DNA of 7,980 bases, from assembly GCA_015494485.1 (NCBI GenBank), contig WGBF01000313.1:1-7980 (forward strand), written 5' to 3'. The notes under the pieces were generated by a model. That model saw only the letters and a program-made list of their open reading frames with translations, was not told where the DNA came from and searched no databases. The position numbers and the translations under genes are program-made. Shown here piece by piece: positions 1 through 5,883 of the stretch. This stretch comes from a bacterium (GTDB lineage Bacteria > Calditrichota > Calditrichia > RBG-13-44-9 > J042). Position 1 is the first letter of the stretch. Every line of letters begins with the position of its first letter.

Positions 1-465
1 AAACCGGTGAATGGACTGCGGAACCAGGCCCAGATGGCCCATAACCGGAATGCCGATTGCCACCAGGCGTTCAATTAACGGTACGACCGCTTCTCCGCCT
101 TCAATTTTAACCGCTTCCGCACCGCCTTCTTTCATGAAGCGCCCGGCATTGCGGATGGCGTCTTCCTGAGATATTTGGTAGGATAAAAACGGCATGTCGG
201 CCACCAGCAACGCCCGCGATACGCCCCGCCGCACGCATTGAACGTGGTACAGCATCTGCTCCATGGTAATGGGCAGGGTGGTGTCATGTCCGGCCATGAC
301 CATGGCAGCGGAATCACCCACCAGAATCAGGTCAATGCCGCTTTCGTCCAGCAGGCTGGCCATGAGGGCATCGTAGGCGGTTAATGCCGCAATGGGCGTT
401 CGGGTTGCTTTCATCCGGACAATATCGGGGACGGTTATTTTTTTCTTTTCCTCATGGAGGGACAT
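1..465 (-). CDS. panB: 3-methyl-2-oxobutanoate hydroxymethyltransferase (ketopantoate synthase), N-terminal 155 residues, cut by the window edge
   Basis: PanB transfers a hydroxymethyl group from 5,10-methylenetetrahydrofolate to 2-oxoisovalerate, giving ketopantoate, the first committed step of pantothenate and CoA synthesis in the cytoplasm. Reading the minus strand from the ATG at 465 gives 155 codons with no stop up to the edge. That is somewhat over half of a family member, which is usually about 265-280 residues. Family landmarks are clear: LTAYDA (residues 28-33), the VGDS metal-site loop (49-52, Asp51), GHDTTLPITME (59-69), VADMPFLSYQ (88-97, second metal-site Asp90), NAGRFMKEGGAEAVKIEGG (106-124, Lys120) and GIPVMGHLGLVPQSIHRF (138-155). 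The start is supported by AGGAGA six bases upstream (minus strand, 477-472). It begins 17 bp after the dnaG stop on the same strand, so it is probably cotranscribed with dnaG, although the two have no obvious shared function. The identification is sure; the C-terminal half is not visible. Confidence 0.95.
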   Translation of the reverse strand, partial: MSLHEEKKKITVPDIVRMKATRTPIAALTAYDALMASLLDESGIDLILVGDSAAMVMAGHDTTLPITMEQMLYHVQCVRRGVSRALLVADMPFLSYQISQEDAIRNAGRFMKEGGAEAVKIEGGEAVVPLIERLVAIGIPVMGHLGLVPQSIHRF

Positions 466-482
466 GGTTGTTCTCCTGTGTT

Positions 483-2342
483 TTATTTCTGTGGGGTACC
501 CGGATGGCTCCGGTAGAATCGGGATTTCAATTCTTTTAATACCCGCGTAGTTTGTTGAATTTGCAGCATCACGGATTGAAACGGTTCGCTTCCGGGCGTC
601 AAGGTGCGTAACTCTTCCCGTAAGCGTTTTAATTGGGAATTTTGGTGGGCTATTTTTATTCGCATCAAACAATCCACCAGATGTTGTTCCGGTTGGTGAA
701 ATTCCTGAAGCAGTCCTTCGGTAAATACGTTCCGCGCGTGTTCATCTTCCAGCCGTTCCAGAATGTGCTGGTGAATGTCTTCCGGAAGCGGCGCTTCCAG
801 TTGAAGCAAATATTGGTAAATATTGGCGAATTCCGGATTTTGAAATTCCTCCGGAAAAAGTTTGTCGGAGACAACCGGTGCAAACATGTCGTAATGCGTC
901 AGTAATAAAACCAGTAAATCCCGTTCCGCGCGCCAGGCACCCGCCAGCATAACGGGAGAGCTGCCGGAAGGAGACGCTGAGGCAGTGGGTGATGCTGCAG
1001 ATTCTTCTGAAGTGCTTTCCGTGGTAGTTTCGCGTTGCCGCTGCTGTTGCAATTGCCGTTTTTTGCGCTTTAACGCATTTAACAGTAAGGGGATGTCCAC
1101 ATGCCAGCGATTGCCCAGTCGCTCCACGTAAAATCCGCTCATGAAGGGATCTTTAATGTTGGCCAGGGCTTCCAGCGCTACGTCGATGGCCGCGCTGCGC
1201 TGACTGGCAATTTCCAGATTGTACTGTTCCTCCAGCGTTAGCAGTAAAAAGTCGAAATAAGGCTGCTTGTGTTCCAGAAACTCCAGAAACGCGTCTGCCC
1301 CTTTAGTGCGCACCAGGCTGTCCGGGTCTTCACCGGCGGGTAACAATACCACGTCGGTTTCCAGCCCTTCATTGAATAATAGTTGCCCCCCACGCATGGC
1401 CGCTTTTACACCGGCGGGGTCGGAGTCGTAACACAGAACGCATTTTTTGGTGTAGCGCCGGAGAAGCCGGGCGTGTTCTTCCGTTAGTGCCGTGCCACTG
1501 GTCGCCACCACGTGTTGGATACCCGCCTGGGCCAGTTGCAACACATCCATGTACCCTTCCACAATAATAACATACTCCTGTTCCCGGATTGCCTGTCGTG
1601 CCTGGGGTAATCCGTACAGAATTTGCTTTTTCTGGTAAATGGTGCTTTCCGGGGAATTCATGTATTTGGGGGCATTGGGGTCTTCTTTTAAAATACGGCC
1701 CCCAAATGCCACCACTTTTTCGGAAGGATTCAGAATGGGGAACATCAGCCGCCCGCGAAACCGGTCGTAATAGTGATTGGTGCGCTCCCCTTTTTGCAGC
1801 AGCCCGGCCCGGAAAAAGTCCTGAATGGGGTAGTTAAATTTCTCAATGTATTTCACCAGTCCGTCCCAGGCATCGGGGGCCCAGCCCAGTTTGTATCGTT
1901 CGATGGTGGCGGGTTGGATGCCCCGTGTTTGCAGGTACTGGCGTGCCTGTGCGGAGCGTTTTAATTCCATTTGAAAAAATTTCAGTGCCAGTTCATTGGC
2001 GCGGTACAGGCGTTCGTTATCGCTTATTTGTTTCCGGGCAGAGGGAGTGGTGGGCAGTTCAATTCCGGCATCTGCTGCCAGGCGTTTCAGTGCTTCCATG
2101 AACGTAATGTTTTCGTATTTCATTAAAAATGCAAACACGTTGCCGCTGGCACCGCATCCAAAACAATGGAAAATTTGCTTATCCGGTACCACATAAAAGG
2201 ACGGGGTTTTTTCTTTATGGAAGGGACAGAGAGCTTTGTAATCTTTGCCTGCTTTTTTTAGCGTTACGTAACGCCCTATCAGTTCCACGATGTCGGTAGC
2301 ATTGCGCACCCGATCGATTACTGCATCAAAGTCGCCAGCCAT
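483..2342 (-). CDS. dnaG: DNA primase DnaG
   Basis: DnaG makes the short RNA primers for Okazaki fragments at the replication fork, working with the replicative helicase DnaB. The 619-residue product has normal family length and all three modules. The N-terminal CHC2 zinc ribbon has ligands Cys39, His42, Cys60 and Cys63, with the typical CPFHKEKTPSF and CFGCGASGNVF segments. The RNA polymerase/TOPRIM core spans roughly 115-370, with RFRGRLMFPI (194-203), KYMNSPES (226-233), VEGYMDV (261-267, catalytic Glu263), ATSGTALT (280-287) and the metal-binding YDSDPAG (305-311, Asp306 and Asp308). The C-terminal helicase-binding helices run from about 470 to the end. A Ser/Thr/Glu/Pro-rich low-complexity linker (about 430-465) joins core and helicase-binding domain. 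The ATG at 2342 places the zinc motif at its usual distance, and GGAGA lies just upstream. The usual rpoD neighbour is absent; panB follows instead. Confidence 0.98.
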   Translation of the reverse strand: MAGDFDAVIDRVRNATDIVELIGRYVTLKKAGKDYKALCPFHKEKTPSFYVVPDKQIFHCFGCGASGNVFAFLMKYENITFMEALKRLAADAGIELPTTPSARKQISDNERLYRANELALKFFQMELKRSAQARQYLQTRGIQPATIERYKLGWAPDAWDGLVKYIEKFNYPIQDFFRAGLLQKGERTNHYYDRFRGRLMFPILNPSEKVVAFGGRILKEDPNAPKYMNSPESTIYQKKQILYGLPQARQAIREQEYVIIVEGYMDVLQLAQAGIQHVVATSGTALTEEHARLLRRYTKKCVLCYDSDPAGVKAAMRGGQLLFNEGLETDVVLLPAGEDPDSLVRTKGADAFLEFLEHKQPYFDFLLLTLEEQYNLEIASQRSAAIDVALEALANIKDPFMSGFYVERLGNRWHVDIPLLLNALKRKKRQLQQQRQRETTTESTSEESAASPTASASPSGSSPVMLAGAWRAERDLLVLLLTHYDMFAPVVSDKLFPEEFQNPEFANIYQYLLQLEAPLPEDIHQHILERLEDEHARNVFTEGLLQEFHQPEQHLVDCLMRIKIAHQNSQLKRLREELRTLTPGSEPFQSVMLQIQQTTRVLKELKSRFYRSHPGTPQK

Positions 2343-2350
2343 GGGTCTCC

Positions 2351-2370
2351 GTGCGCCTAAAGGGCGCCAC
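2351..2370 (-). promoter_or_regulatory. Hairpin in the dnaG leader abutting the Shine-Dalgarno sequence
   Basis: On the minus strand, GTG-(G)-CGCC pairs with GGCG-CAC around the loop CTTTA, giving a 7-bp GC-rich stem with one bulged base. The 3' foot of the stem ends directly at the GGAGA Shine-Dalgarno element (2350-2346), which lies close to the dnaG ATG (2342). The inverted repeat is plain in the sequence. A role in limiting ribosome access to dnaG is inference only; there is no U-tract, so it is not an intrinsic terminator in this direction. Confidence 0.4.
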
Positions 2371-2382
2371 TATTTACATTTC

Positions 2383-2411
2383 TTGACTTGATTGCCGGAA
2401 TATGATATATT
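2383..2411 (+). promoter_or_regulatory. Sigma70-type promoter for the rightward operon
   Basis: TTGACT (2383-2388) and TATATT (2406-2411) are separated by exactly 17 bp. The match is 5 of 6 bases for the -35 box and 5 of 6 for the -10 box. Transcription would start near 2418, leaving a leader of about 70 nt before the ATG at 2488. It is the only strong promoter-like pair I found ahead of the rightward genes and sits in the divergent intergenic region. If the organism uses a Bacteroidota-type promoter code the exact boxes could differ. Confidence 0.6.
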
Positions 2412-2434
2412 TTTCAGTTCTAACGTTTCTGAAA
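2412..2434. promoter_or_regulatory. Inverted repeat overlapping the predicted transcription start (possible operator)
   Basis: The arms TTTCAG (2412-2417) and CTGAAA (2429-2434) are perfect 6-bp reverse complements separated by 11 bp. They lie immediately downstream of the predicted -10 box and span the predicted start site. That spacing and position suit a dimeric repressor site, or a weak hairpin at the 5' end of the transcript. No transcription factor gene is in the window. A 6-bp pair in AT-rich DNA can arise by chance, so confidence is low. Confidence 0.3.
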
Positions 2435-2487
2435 GGATTAATTTAAGTCTGGACAACCCAAAAAACAATTTTTAAGGAAACATCACC

Positions 2488-2820
2488 ATGAATCCTGAAG
2501 AACCCGTGCAGCAACAGCAAATTAATGTGGAGCTACCCAAGGAACAGGCGGAAGGCATCTATTCCAACCTGGCCATTATTACGCATTCACCGGCTGAATT
2601 TGTTATTGATTTTACCCGTTTAATGCCGGGTGTTCCACGGGCAAAGGTATATGCCCGCATCATCATGACGCCGCAGCATGCCAAATCCCTGCTTATGGCG
2701 CTGGAAGACAATATCCGCAAGTACGAAGCCCAATACGGCCCCATTAAAGTACAACCGGGTCTTGCCCAGGGCGGGCGTTCGTTTGGGTTTCAGCCGCCGT
2801 CAGAAGCGGAGGAGAAGTAA
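2488..2820 (+). CDS. DUF3467 family protein of unknown function
   Basis: A 110-residue soluble protein with no signal peptide or membrane segment. The core from about residue 11 to 85 reads as the DUF3467 family: INVELPKE, AEGIYSNLAIITHSPAEF (residues 22-39), IDFTRLMPGVPRAKVYARII and MTPQHAKSLLMALEDNI. The ends are variable, Gln-rich at the N-terminus and Gly/Ser/Glu-rich at the C-terminus. The biochemical function of the family is not known to me, and I assign none. AAGGA (2474-2478) lies nine bases before the ATG. It is the first gene of the rightward operon, about 70 nt behind the best promoter, and is followed after 34 bp by yggS. Family membership is from recognised sequence, with high confidence. 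Confidence 0.88.
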   Translation: MNPEEPVQQQQINVELPKEQAEGIYSNLAIITHSPAEFVIDFTRLMPGVPRAKVYARIIMTPQHAKSLLMALEDNIRKYEAQYGPIKVQPGLAQGGRSFGFQPPSEAEEK

Positions 2821-2854
2821 GCGGAACGGACGAATGCAAAGAAGATGTGAATAA

Positions 2855-3550
2855 ATGGGAACCATTGCCGACAATCTTCAACGGGTACAGCAACGGATTG
2901 CAGAAGCAGCGGAGCGTTCGGGGCGTGCAGCAGCGGATATAACGCTGGTTGCGGTAAGCAAAACCATTTCGGTCGAACGGATTCAGGAGGCCATTTCTGC
3001 CGGGGTGAAACATCTGGGGGAAAATCGGGTTCAGGAGGCGCGGGAAAAAATTCCCCAAATTGATGCACCCGTAACCTGGCACATGATTGGCCACCTACAG
3101 CGGAACAAAGCCAAATATGCAGTACGGTTGTTTGATATGATTCAATCCATCGATAACCAGGAACTGGCGCAGGAAGTGGATAAACGTGCCGATCAGGTGA
3201 ACCGGGTTATGCCGGTGTTGATTGAGGTAAACACCAGTGGGGAAGCGTCCAAGTTTGGGGTAGCACCGGAACAGGCATTGGAACTGGCGCGGCAGGTGGA
3301 TTCGCTGCCCAATCTGCAGTTGCAGGGATTTATGACCATTGCCGTATTCAGTGAAATAGAGCAGGCGGTGCGGGATTGTTTTAAACGCCTGCGGGAAATT
3401 TACGAAACCGCCCGGACTCAATCTTGGGAGCGGGCAAATATTTCGGTGTTGTCCATGGGCATGTCCCATGATTTTGAATGGGCCATCGAAGAGGGGGCAA
3501 CGATGGTGCGTATTGGTACGGCCATTTTTGGGCCCCGACGCGAGGCATAA
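2855..3550 (+). CDS. yggS: YggS/YlmE-family pyridoxal phosphate homeostasis protein
   Basis: A 231-residue cytoplasmic PLP-binding protein of the alanine-racemase-like TIM-barrel fold (YggS/PROSC/PLPBP family). The family controls free pyridoxal phosphate and affects amino-acid and keto-acid balance; no catalytic activity is established. The PLP Schiff-base lysine is Lys36 in VAVSKT. Other hallmarks are LGENRVQEA (54-62), WHMIGHLQRNKAKYA (75-89), SIDNQELA (98-105), VLIEVNTSGEASKFGV (121-136), LQGFMTIA (156-163), LSMGMSHDFEWAIEEGATMVRIGTAIFG (199-226, phosphate-binding end). Length is normal. The ATG at 2855 directly follows an in-frame TAA (2852-2854), so no longer form is possible; a weak AAAGAAG lies upstream. 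It sits between the DUF3467 gene and divIVA (24-bp gap), which recalls the ylmE-to-divIVA order of Gram-positive bacteria. Confidence 0.96.
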   Translation: MGTIADNLQRVQQRIAEAAERSGRAAADITLVAVSKTISVERIQEAISAGVKHLGENRVQEAREKIPQIDAPVTWHMIGHLQRNKAKYAVRLFDMIQSIDNQELAQEVDKRADQVNRVMPVLIEVNTSGEASKFGVAPEQALELARQVDSLPNLQLQGFMTIAVFSEIEQAVRDCFKRLREIYETARTQSWERANISVLSMGMSHDFEWAIEEGATMVRIGTAIFGPRREA

Positions 3551-3563
3551 CAGAACCAAACAC

Positions 3564-3570
3564 GAGGTGA
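3564..3570 (+). promoter_or_regulatory. Strong Shine-Dalgarno site that fixes the GTG start of divIVA
   Basis: GAGGTGA, with the following T giving GAGGTGAT, is a near-perfect anti-16S match lying four bases before the GTG at 3575. It supports the non-ATG start. The protein read from that GTG begins with the family's usual short lead-in, KLTPLEIRKQEF. Confidence 0.75.
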
Positions 3571-3574
3571 TAGT

Positions 3575-4309
3575 GTGAAGTTAACGCCGTTGGAAATCCG
3601 TAAGCAGGAGTTTCGCAAAACCCTGCGGGGACTGGATCCCCTGGAAGTGCAAACCTTTCTGGAAATGGTGGCAGAGCAGTACGAGAAGTTGCTGGAAGAA
3701 AATTCCCGGTTGAACCAGGAAATTACCGAATTACGCGCCAGCCTGAAAAATTATCAGGAAACGGAAAAGAATTTGAAAGAAATGCTGCTGAACGTCCAGG
3801 AAGTGAAAAAACAGAGCGAGGAAAGCAGTCGCCGACAGGCGGATTTAATTATTAAAGAAGCGGAGCTAAAAGCGCTGGAAATTCTGGAGAATGCTCGAAA
3901 ACAGGCCAGGCAAATCCGGGATGAAGTGAACTGGCTGAAGTCCCAAAAAGAATCCTTCGTAAACCGGTTGCGCCATATCCTGATGTCCCAGATTGAATTG
4001 CTGAGTGTCATGGAACTGGATGACGCGATTCCGGAAGAAATGCGCAAAATGCTGAAAGGGGAAAAACGGCGCCCGGCGGTGACTCCCAAAGCCAGCAAGC
4101 AACCGCCCGTAGAAACCCCGGAAGTGACCGACGCTGAAATTTTACTGGATGAGAGCGAGGAGCCGGACTCCGAAAAAGAAAAGCAGAAAAAGGCCGCTTC
4201 CCAGGATAGCGGGGAAAAGAAGTCTGAGGATATCAACGATTTCTTCAAAAAAGGAATTCAAATTGATGATTTAATTGAAAACATTCATAAAAAGGGAAAG
4301 AAGCAATGA
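3575..4309 (+). CDS. DivIVA domain-containing coiled-coil protein
   Basis: A 244-residue cytoplasmic protein of the DivIVA family, whose members bind membrane, often at curved regions such as poles and septa, and recruit cell-division, growth or chromosome-anchoring partners. Residues 2-35 carry the N-terminal lipid-binding signature (LTPLEIRKQEFRKTL, then GLDPLEVQTFLEMV), followed by a long charged coiled coil (about 36-130). A second helical stretch runs to about 162. Residues 165-215 are an acidic, Pro/Lys/Glu-rich, probably disordered linker, and a short hydrophobic/basic end (218-244, DINDFFKKGIQIDDLIENI) looks like a binding motif. The start is GTG with a strong Shine-Dalgarno site. The stop overlaps the next start (ATGA, 4306-4309), so the putative lipoprotein downstream is likely translationally coupled. 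Placement after yggS and upstream of ileS matches the Gram-positive divIVA neighbourhood. The family call is solid; the cellular role is inferred. Confidence 0.9.
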   Translation: MKLTPLEIRKQEFRKTLRGLDPLEVQTFLEMVAEQYEKLLEENSRLNQEITELRASLKNYQETEKNLKEMLLNVQEVKKQSEESSRRQADLIIKEAELKALEILENARKQARQIRDEVNWLKSQKESFVNRLRHILMSQIELLSVMELDDAIPEEMRKMLKGEKRRPAVTPKASKQPPVETPEVTDAEILLDESEEPDSEKEKQKKAASQDSGEKKSEDINDFFKKGIQIDDLIENIHKKGKKQ

Positions 4310-5016
4310 AACGTTTTCTGAAGCCCGTGTTTCGTGGAGTCGCAATTGTTGTATTATTTAGTTTTCTCTTTCAGGCGTGTGCCCCCAGCAAACAATTGTA
4401 TGCCCCTGAGGTAAAAAAATACAGTTCGGTCAAAGTGTACACCAAGGATGGTCAAACGCTGGAAGGGATTATCCTGAAGCATAAAGGAAATGAGATTATT
4501 CTGGTCAGCGAAAGTGACCATAAGCCCCACACCATTGCTTTAAAGGACATCCGGCGCATGGAGCGCTCTGATAAGGTGTACGATTACCATGCCTACCCCA
4601 TCAGCGAAGCCGAAATCGTAAAGTACAAAGGCAATCGCAATATGTGGGGATACGCCCTGGGTGGGGGTGTGATTAGTGGATTGGGTGGTATTGTGGTGGC
4701 ATTACCGTTCTGGCGTTCGGAAGTAATTTCAGTACCGCCGTATTTTGTAGGGGGAATTGCTGCTGTAGTAGGGAGCATTTATTTTGCCCGTAAAGGCATG
4801 AAGAAGGATTACGAACAGGCGCTGGAAGTGGTGCGGTATGCCCATTTACGGCAGCGGCAACTGGAAGAGGAGAAACGCAAGGAAGAAGAACGATTGAAAA
4901 AAATTGAAGAAGAGAAACAAAAGATTTTGAAAAAGTTAGAGAAAAAGAAACAGAAGCAAGGGCAGCAACGCCCGGAAGCAACGGGCAATGAACAGGGTAA
5001 CGGAGGAGGTCAATGA
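4306..5016 (+). CDS. Putative lipoprotein with small beta-barrel, two Gly-rich membrane segments and coiled-coil tail (unknown)
   Basis: I do not recognise this 236-residue protein. The N-terminus has basic residues (MKRFLKPVFR), a hydrophobic run (about 11-22) and a Cys at 25 in FLFQAC. This resembles a lipoprotein signal, but Phe at -3 and Gln at -2 make the lipobox non-canonical. Residues about 40-90 (VKVYTKDGQTLEGIILKHKG, later IALKDIRRME) have the alternating pattern of a small SH3/Sm-like beta-barrel. Two hydrophobic glycine-rich stretches follow, 115-135 (GYALGGG, GLGGIVVALPFW) and 145-162 (PYFVGGIAAVVGSIYFA). Residues 166-218 form a highly charged Lys/Glu/Arg/Gln coiled coil, and the end is Gly/Asn-rich. 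It overlaps divIVA by ATGA at its start and the phosphorylase gene by ATGA at its end. The glycine-rich C-terminus is partly forced by the next gene's Shine-Dalgarno site. An envelope role with DivIVA is a hypothesis; whether the tail is periplasmic or cytoplasmic depends on whether the signal is cleaved. Confidence 0.8.
   Translation: MKRFLKPVFRGVAIVVLFSFLFQACAPSKQLYAPEVKKYSSVKVYTKDGQTLEGIILKHKGNEIILVSESDHKPHTIALKDIRRMERSDKVYDYHAYPISEAEIVKYKGNRNMWGYALGGGVISGLGGIVVALPFWRSEVISVPPYFVGGIAAVVGSIYFARKGMKKDYEQALEVVRYAHLRQRQLEEEKRKEEERLKKIEEEKQKILKKLEKKKQKQGQQRPEATGNEQGNGGGQ
5002..5010 (+). promoter_or_regulatory. Strong Shine-Dalgarno site inside the lipoprotein gene, for the PNP gene
   Basis: GGAGGAGGT holds two overlapping Shine-Dalgarno matches. 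GGAGG (5002-5006) is six bases from the ATG at 5013, and AGGAGGT (5004-5010) is five bases from a second ATG at 5016. Either in-frame start works, and they differ by one Met. The site lies inside the last codons of the upstream gene, so termination and re-initiation are probably coupled. Confidence 0.7.
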
Positions 5017-5837
5017 TGAGCGAACTACGCAAACACATTGAAGAAGCGCTGGCTGTTATTCGTAAACATACATCCAGCAAACCGGAAATTGGTATTGTGC
5101 TGGGTACGGGGCTGGGTGATTTAGCCAACGAAATCGACAAAGAGGTGGAAATTCCCTATCAGGACATCCCCCATTTTCCGCTGTCCACCGTGGAGTCCCA
5201 TGCTGGTAAGTTAATATTCGGCACCCTTTCTGGGCGACCGGTCGTCGCCATGCAGGGACGTTTCCACTACTACGAAGGATATTCCATGAAGCAAATTACC
5301 TTCCCCATCCGGGTAATGAAGTTTTTAGGGGTGCACACGGTGTTAATCTCCAACGCTGCCGGGGGAATGAATCCCTTGTTTCGCAAAGGGGATTTAATGG
5401 TCATTGTAGACCATATTAATTTACTGGGAGATAATCCGCTCATTGGGCCCAATGATGATGAACTGGGGCCGCGCTTTCCGGATATGTCCGAACCCTACAG
5501 TAAAGAGCTGATTGCCCTGGCAGAAAAAGTCGCCCTGGAGGAAAAAATTAAAATTCAAAAAGGGGTGTATGTTGCGGTTGCGGGGCCCAATCTGGAAACG
5601 CGGGCGGAATACCGCTTTTTGCGTGCCATTGGCGCAGATGCCGTGGGGATGTCCACCGTTCCGGAAGTTATTGTGGCCCGGCACATGAATTTACGGGTGT
5701 TTGCCGTGTCGGTCATTACCGATGAATGCTTTCCGGATGCCTTGCAGCCCGTGGATGTGGAAGATATTATTCGCACCGCCAATGAGGCACAGCCCTACTT
5801 AACCCGGTTAATGAAACGGGTTGCCGAGCGGTTGTAA
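5013..5837 (+). CDS. Purine nucleoside phosphorylase (trimeric class I type)
   Basis: A 274-residue cytoplasmic enzyme that cleaves purine (deoxy)ribonucleosides with phosphate to free base and (deoxy)ribose-1-phosphate, in purine salvage. Length and motifs fit the trimeric PNP family: IVLGTGLG phosphate loop (28-35), STVESHAGKLIFG (58-70, His63), GRFHYYEGY (82-90, phosphate-site His85), SNAAGGMN (113-120), the AGPNLETRAEYR segment (190-201, base-binding Glu195) and GADAVGMSTVPEV (207-219, Met213). MTA phosphorylase is less likely because the base and phosphate motifs are of PNP type. At the position of human PNP Asn243 there is Asp237 (VITDEC, 234-239), which may bear on 6-oxo versus 6-amino purine preference. 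The gene overlaps the lipoprotein gene by 4 bp (ATGA). No nucleoside-related gene is nearby, so its place here looks like operon packing rather than pathway grouping. Confidence 0.95.
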   Translation: MMSELRKHIEEALAVIRKHTSSKPEIGIVLGTGLGDLANEIDKEVEIPYQDIPHFPLSTVESHAGKLIFGTLSGRPVVAMQGRFHYYEGYSMKQITFPIRVMKFLGVHTVLISNAAGGMNPLFRKGDLMVIVDHINLLGDNPLIGPNDDELGPRFPDMSEPYSKELIALAEKVALEEKIKIQKGVYVAVAGPNLETRAEYRFLRAIGADAVGMSTVPEVIVARHMNLRVFAVSVITDECFPDALQPVDVEDIIRTANEAQPYLTRLMKRVAERL

Positions 5838-5840
5838 AAT

Positions 5841-5865
5841 CGATGTAGCACACTACGAACCATCG
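5841..5865 (+). other. Short interrupted inverted repeat between the PNP and DUF2905 genes
   Basis: CGAT (5841-5844) pairs with ATCG (5862-5865), and the inner GTAG (5845-5848) pairs with CTAC (5853-5856) around the loop CACA, with a five-base bulge GAACC on the 3' side. It starts three bases after the PNP stop. There is no T-tract, so it is not a convincing terminator; it could at most be a weak mRNA processing or stability element. It may be chance. Confidence 0.25.
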
Positions 5866-5883
5866 TTGCCGGAGGAATAGGCC

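Noticed and set aside
633..905. 90-codon plus-strand frame inside dnaG
   Set aside because: Lies opposite the helicase-binding domain of dnaG and has no recognisable domain.
2440..2468. Possible leftward promoter for dnaG, TTGTTT-17-TAAATT on the minus strand
   Set aside because: Only three and four of six consensus bases match in AT-rich DNA. dnaG must have a promoter nearby, but I cannot place it with confidence.
2834..2854. Six-codon mini-ORF ending in TAA immediately before the yggS ATG
   Set aside because: Too short, no clear Shine-Dalgarno sequence and no attenuator-like hairpin follows; the in-frame stop is useful only for fixing the yggS start.
3162..3300. Near-repeat of GAACTGGCGC with a following GTGGA at about 3161 and 3282 in yggS
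   Set aside because: Explained by two similar coding stretches (ELAQEVD and ELARQVD) in helices; not a DNA repeat family.
3095..3559. 154-codon open frame on the minus strand opposite yggS
   Set aside because: A shadow of a well-supported gene; the product is His/Pro/Phe-rich with no recognisable domain.
3754..4248. 164-codon open frame on the minus strand opposite the DivIVA gene
   Set aside because: Its Ser/Phe/Ile-rich product is what results from reading Lys/Glu-rich coiled-coil codons backwards; there is no family motif, and the plus-strand gene is convincing.
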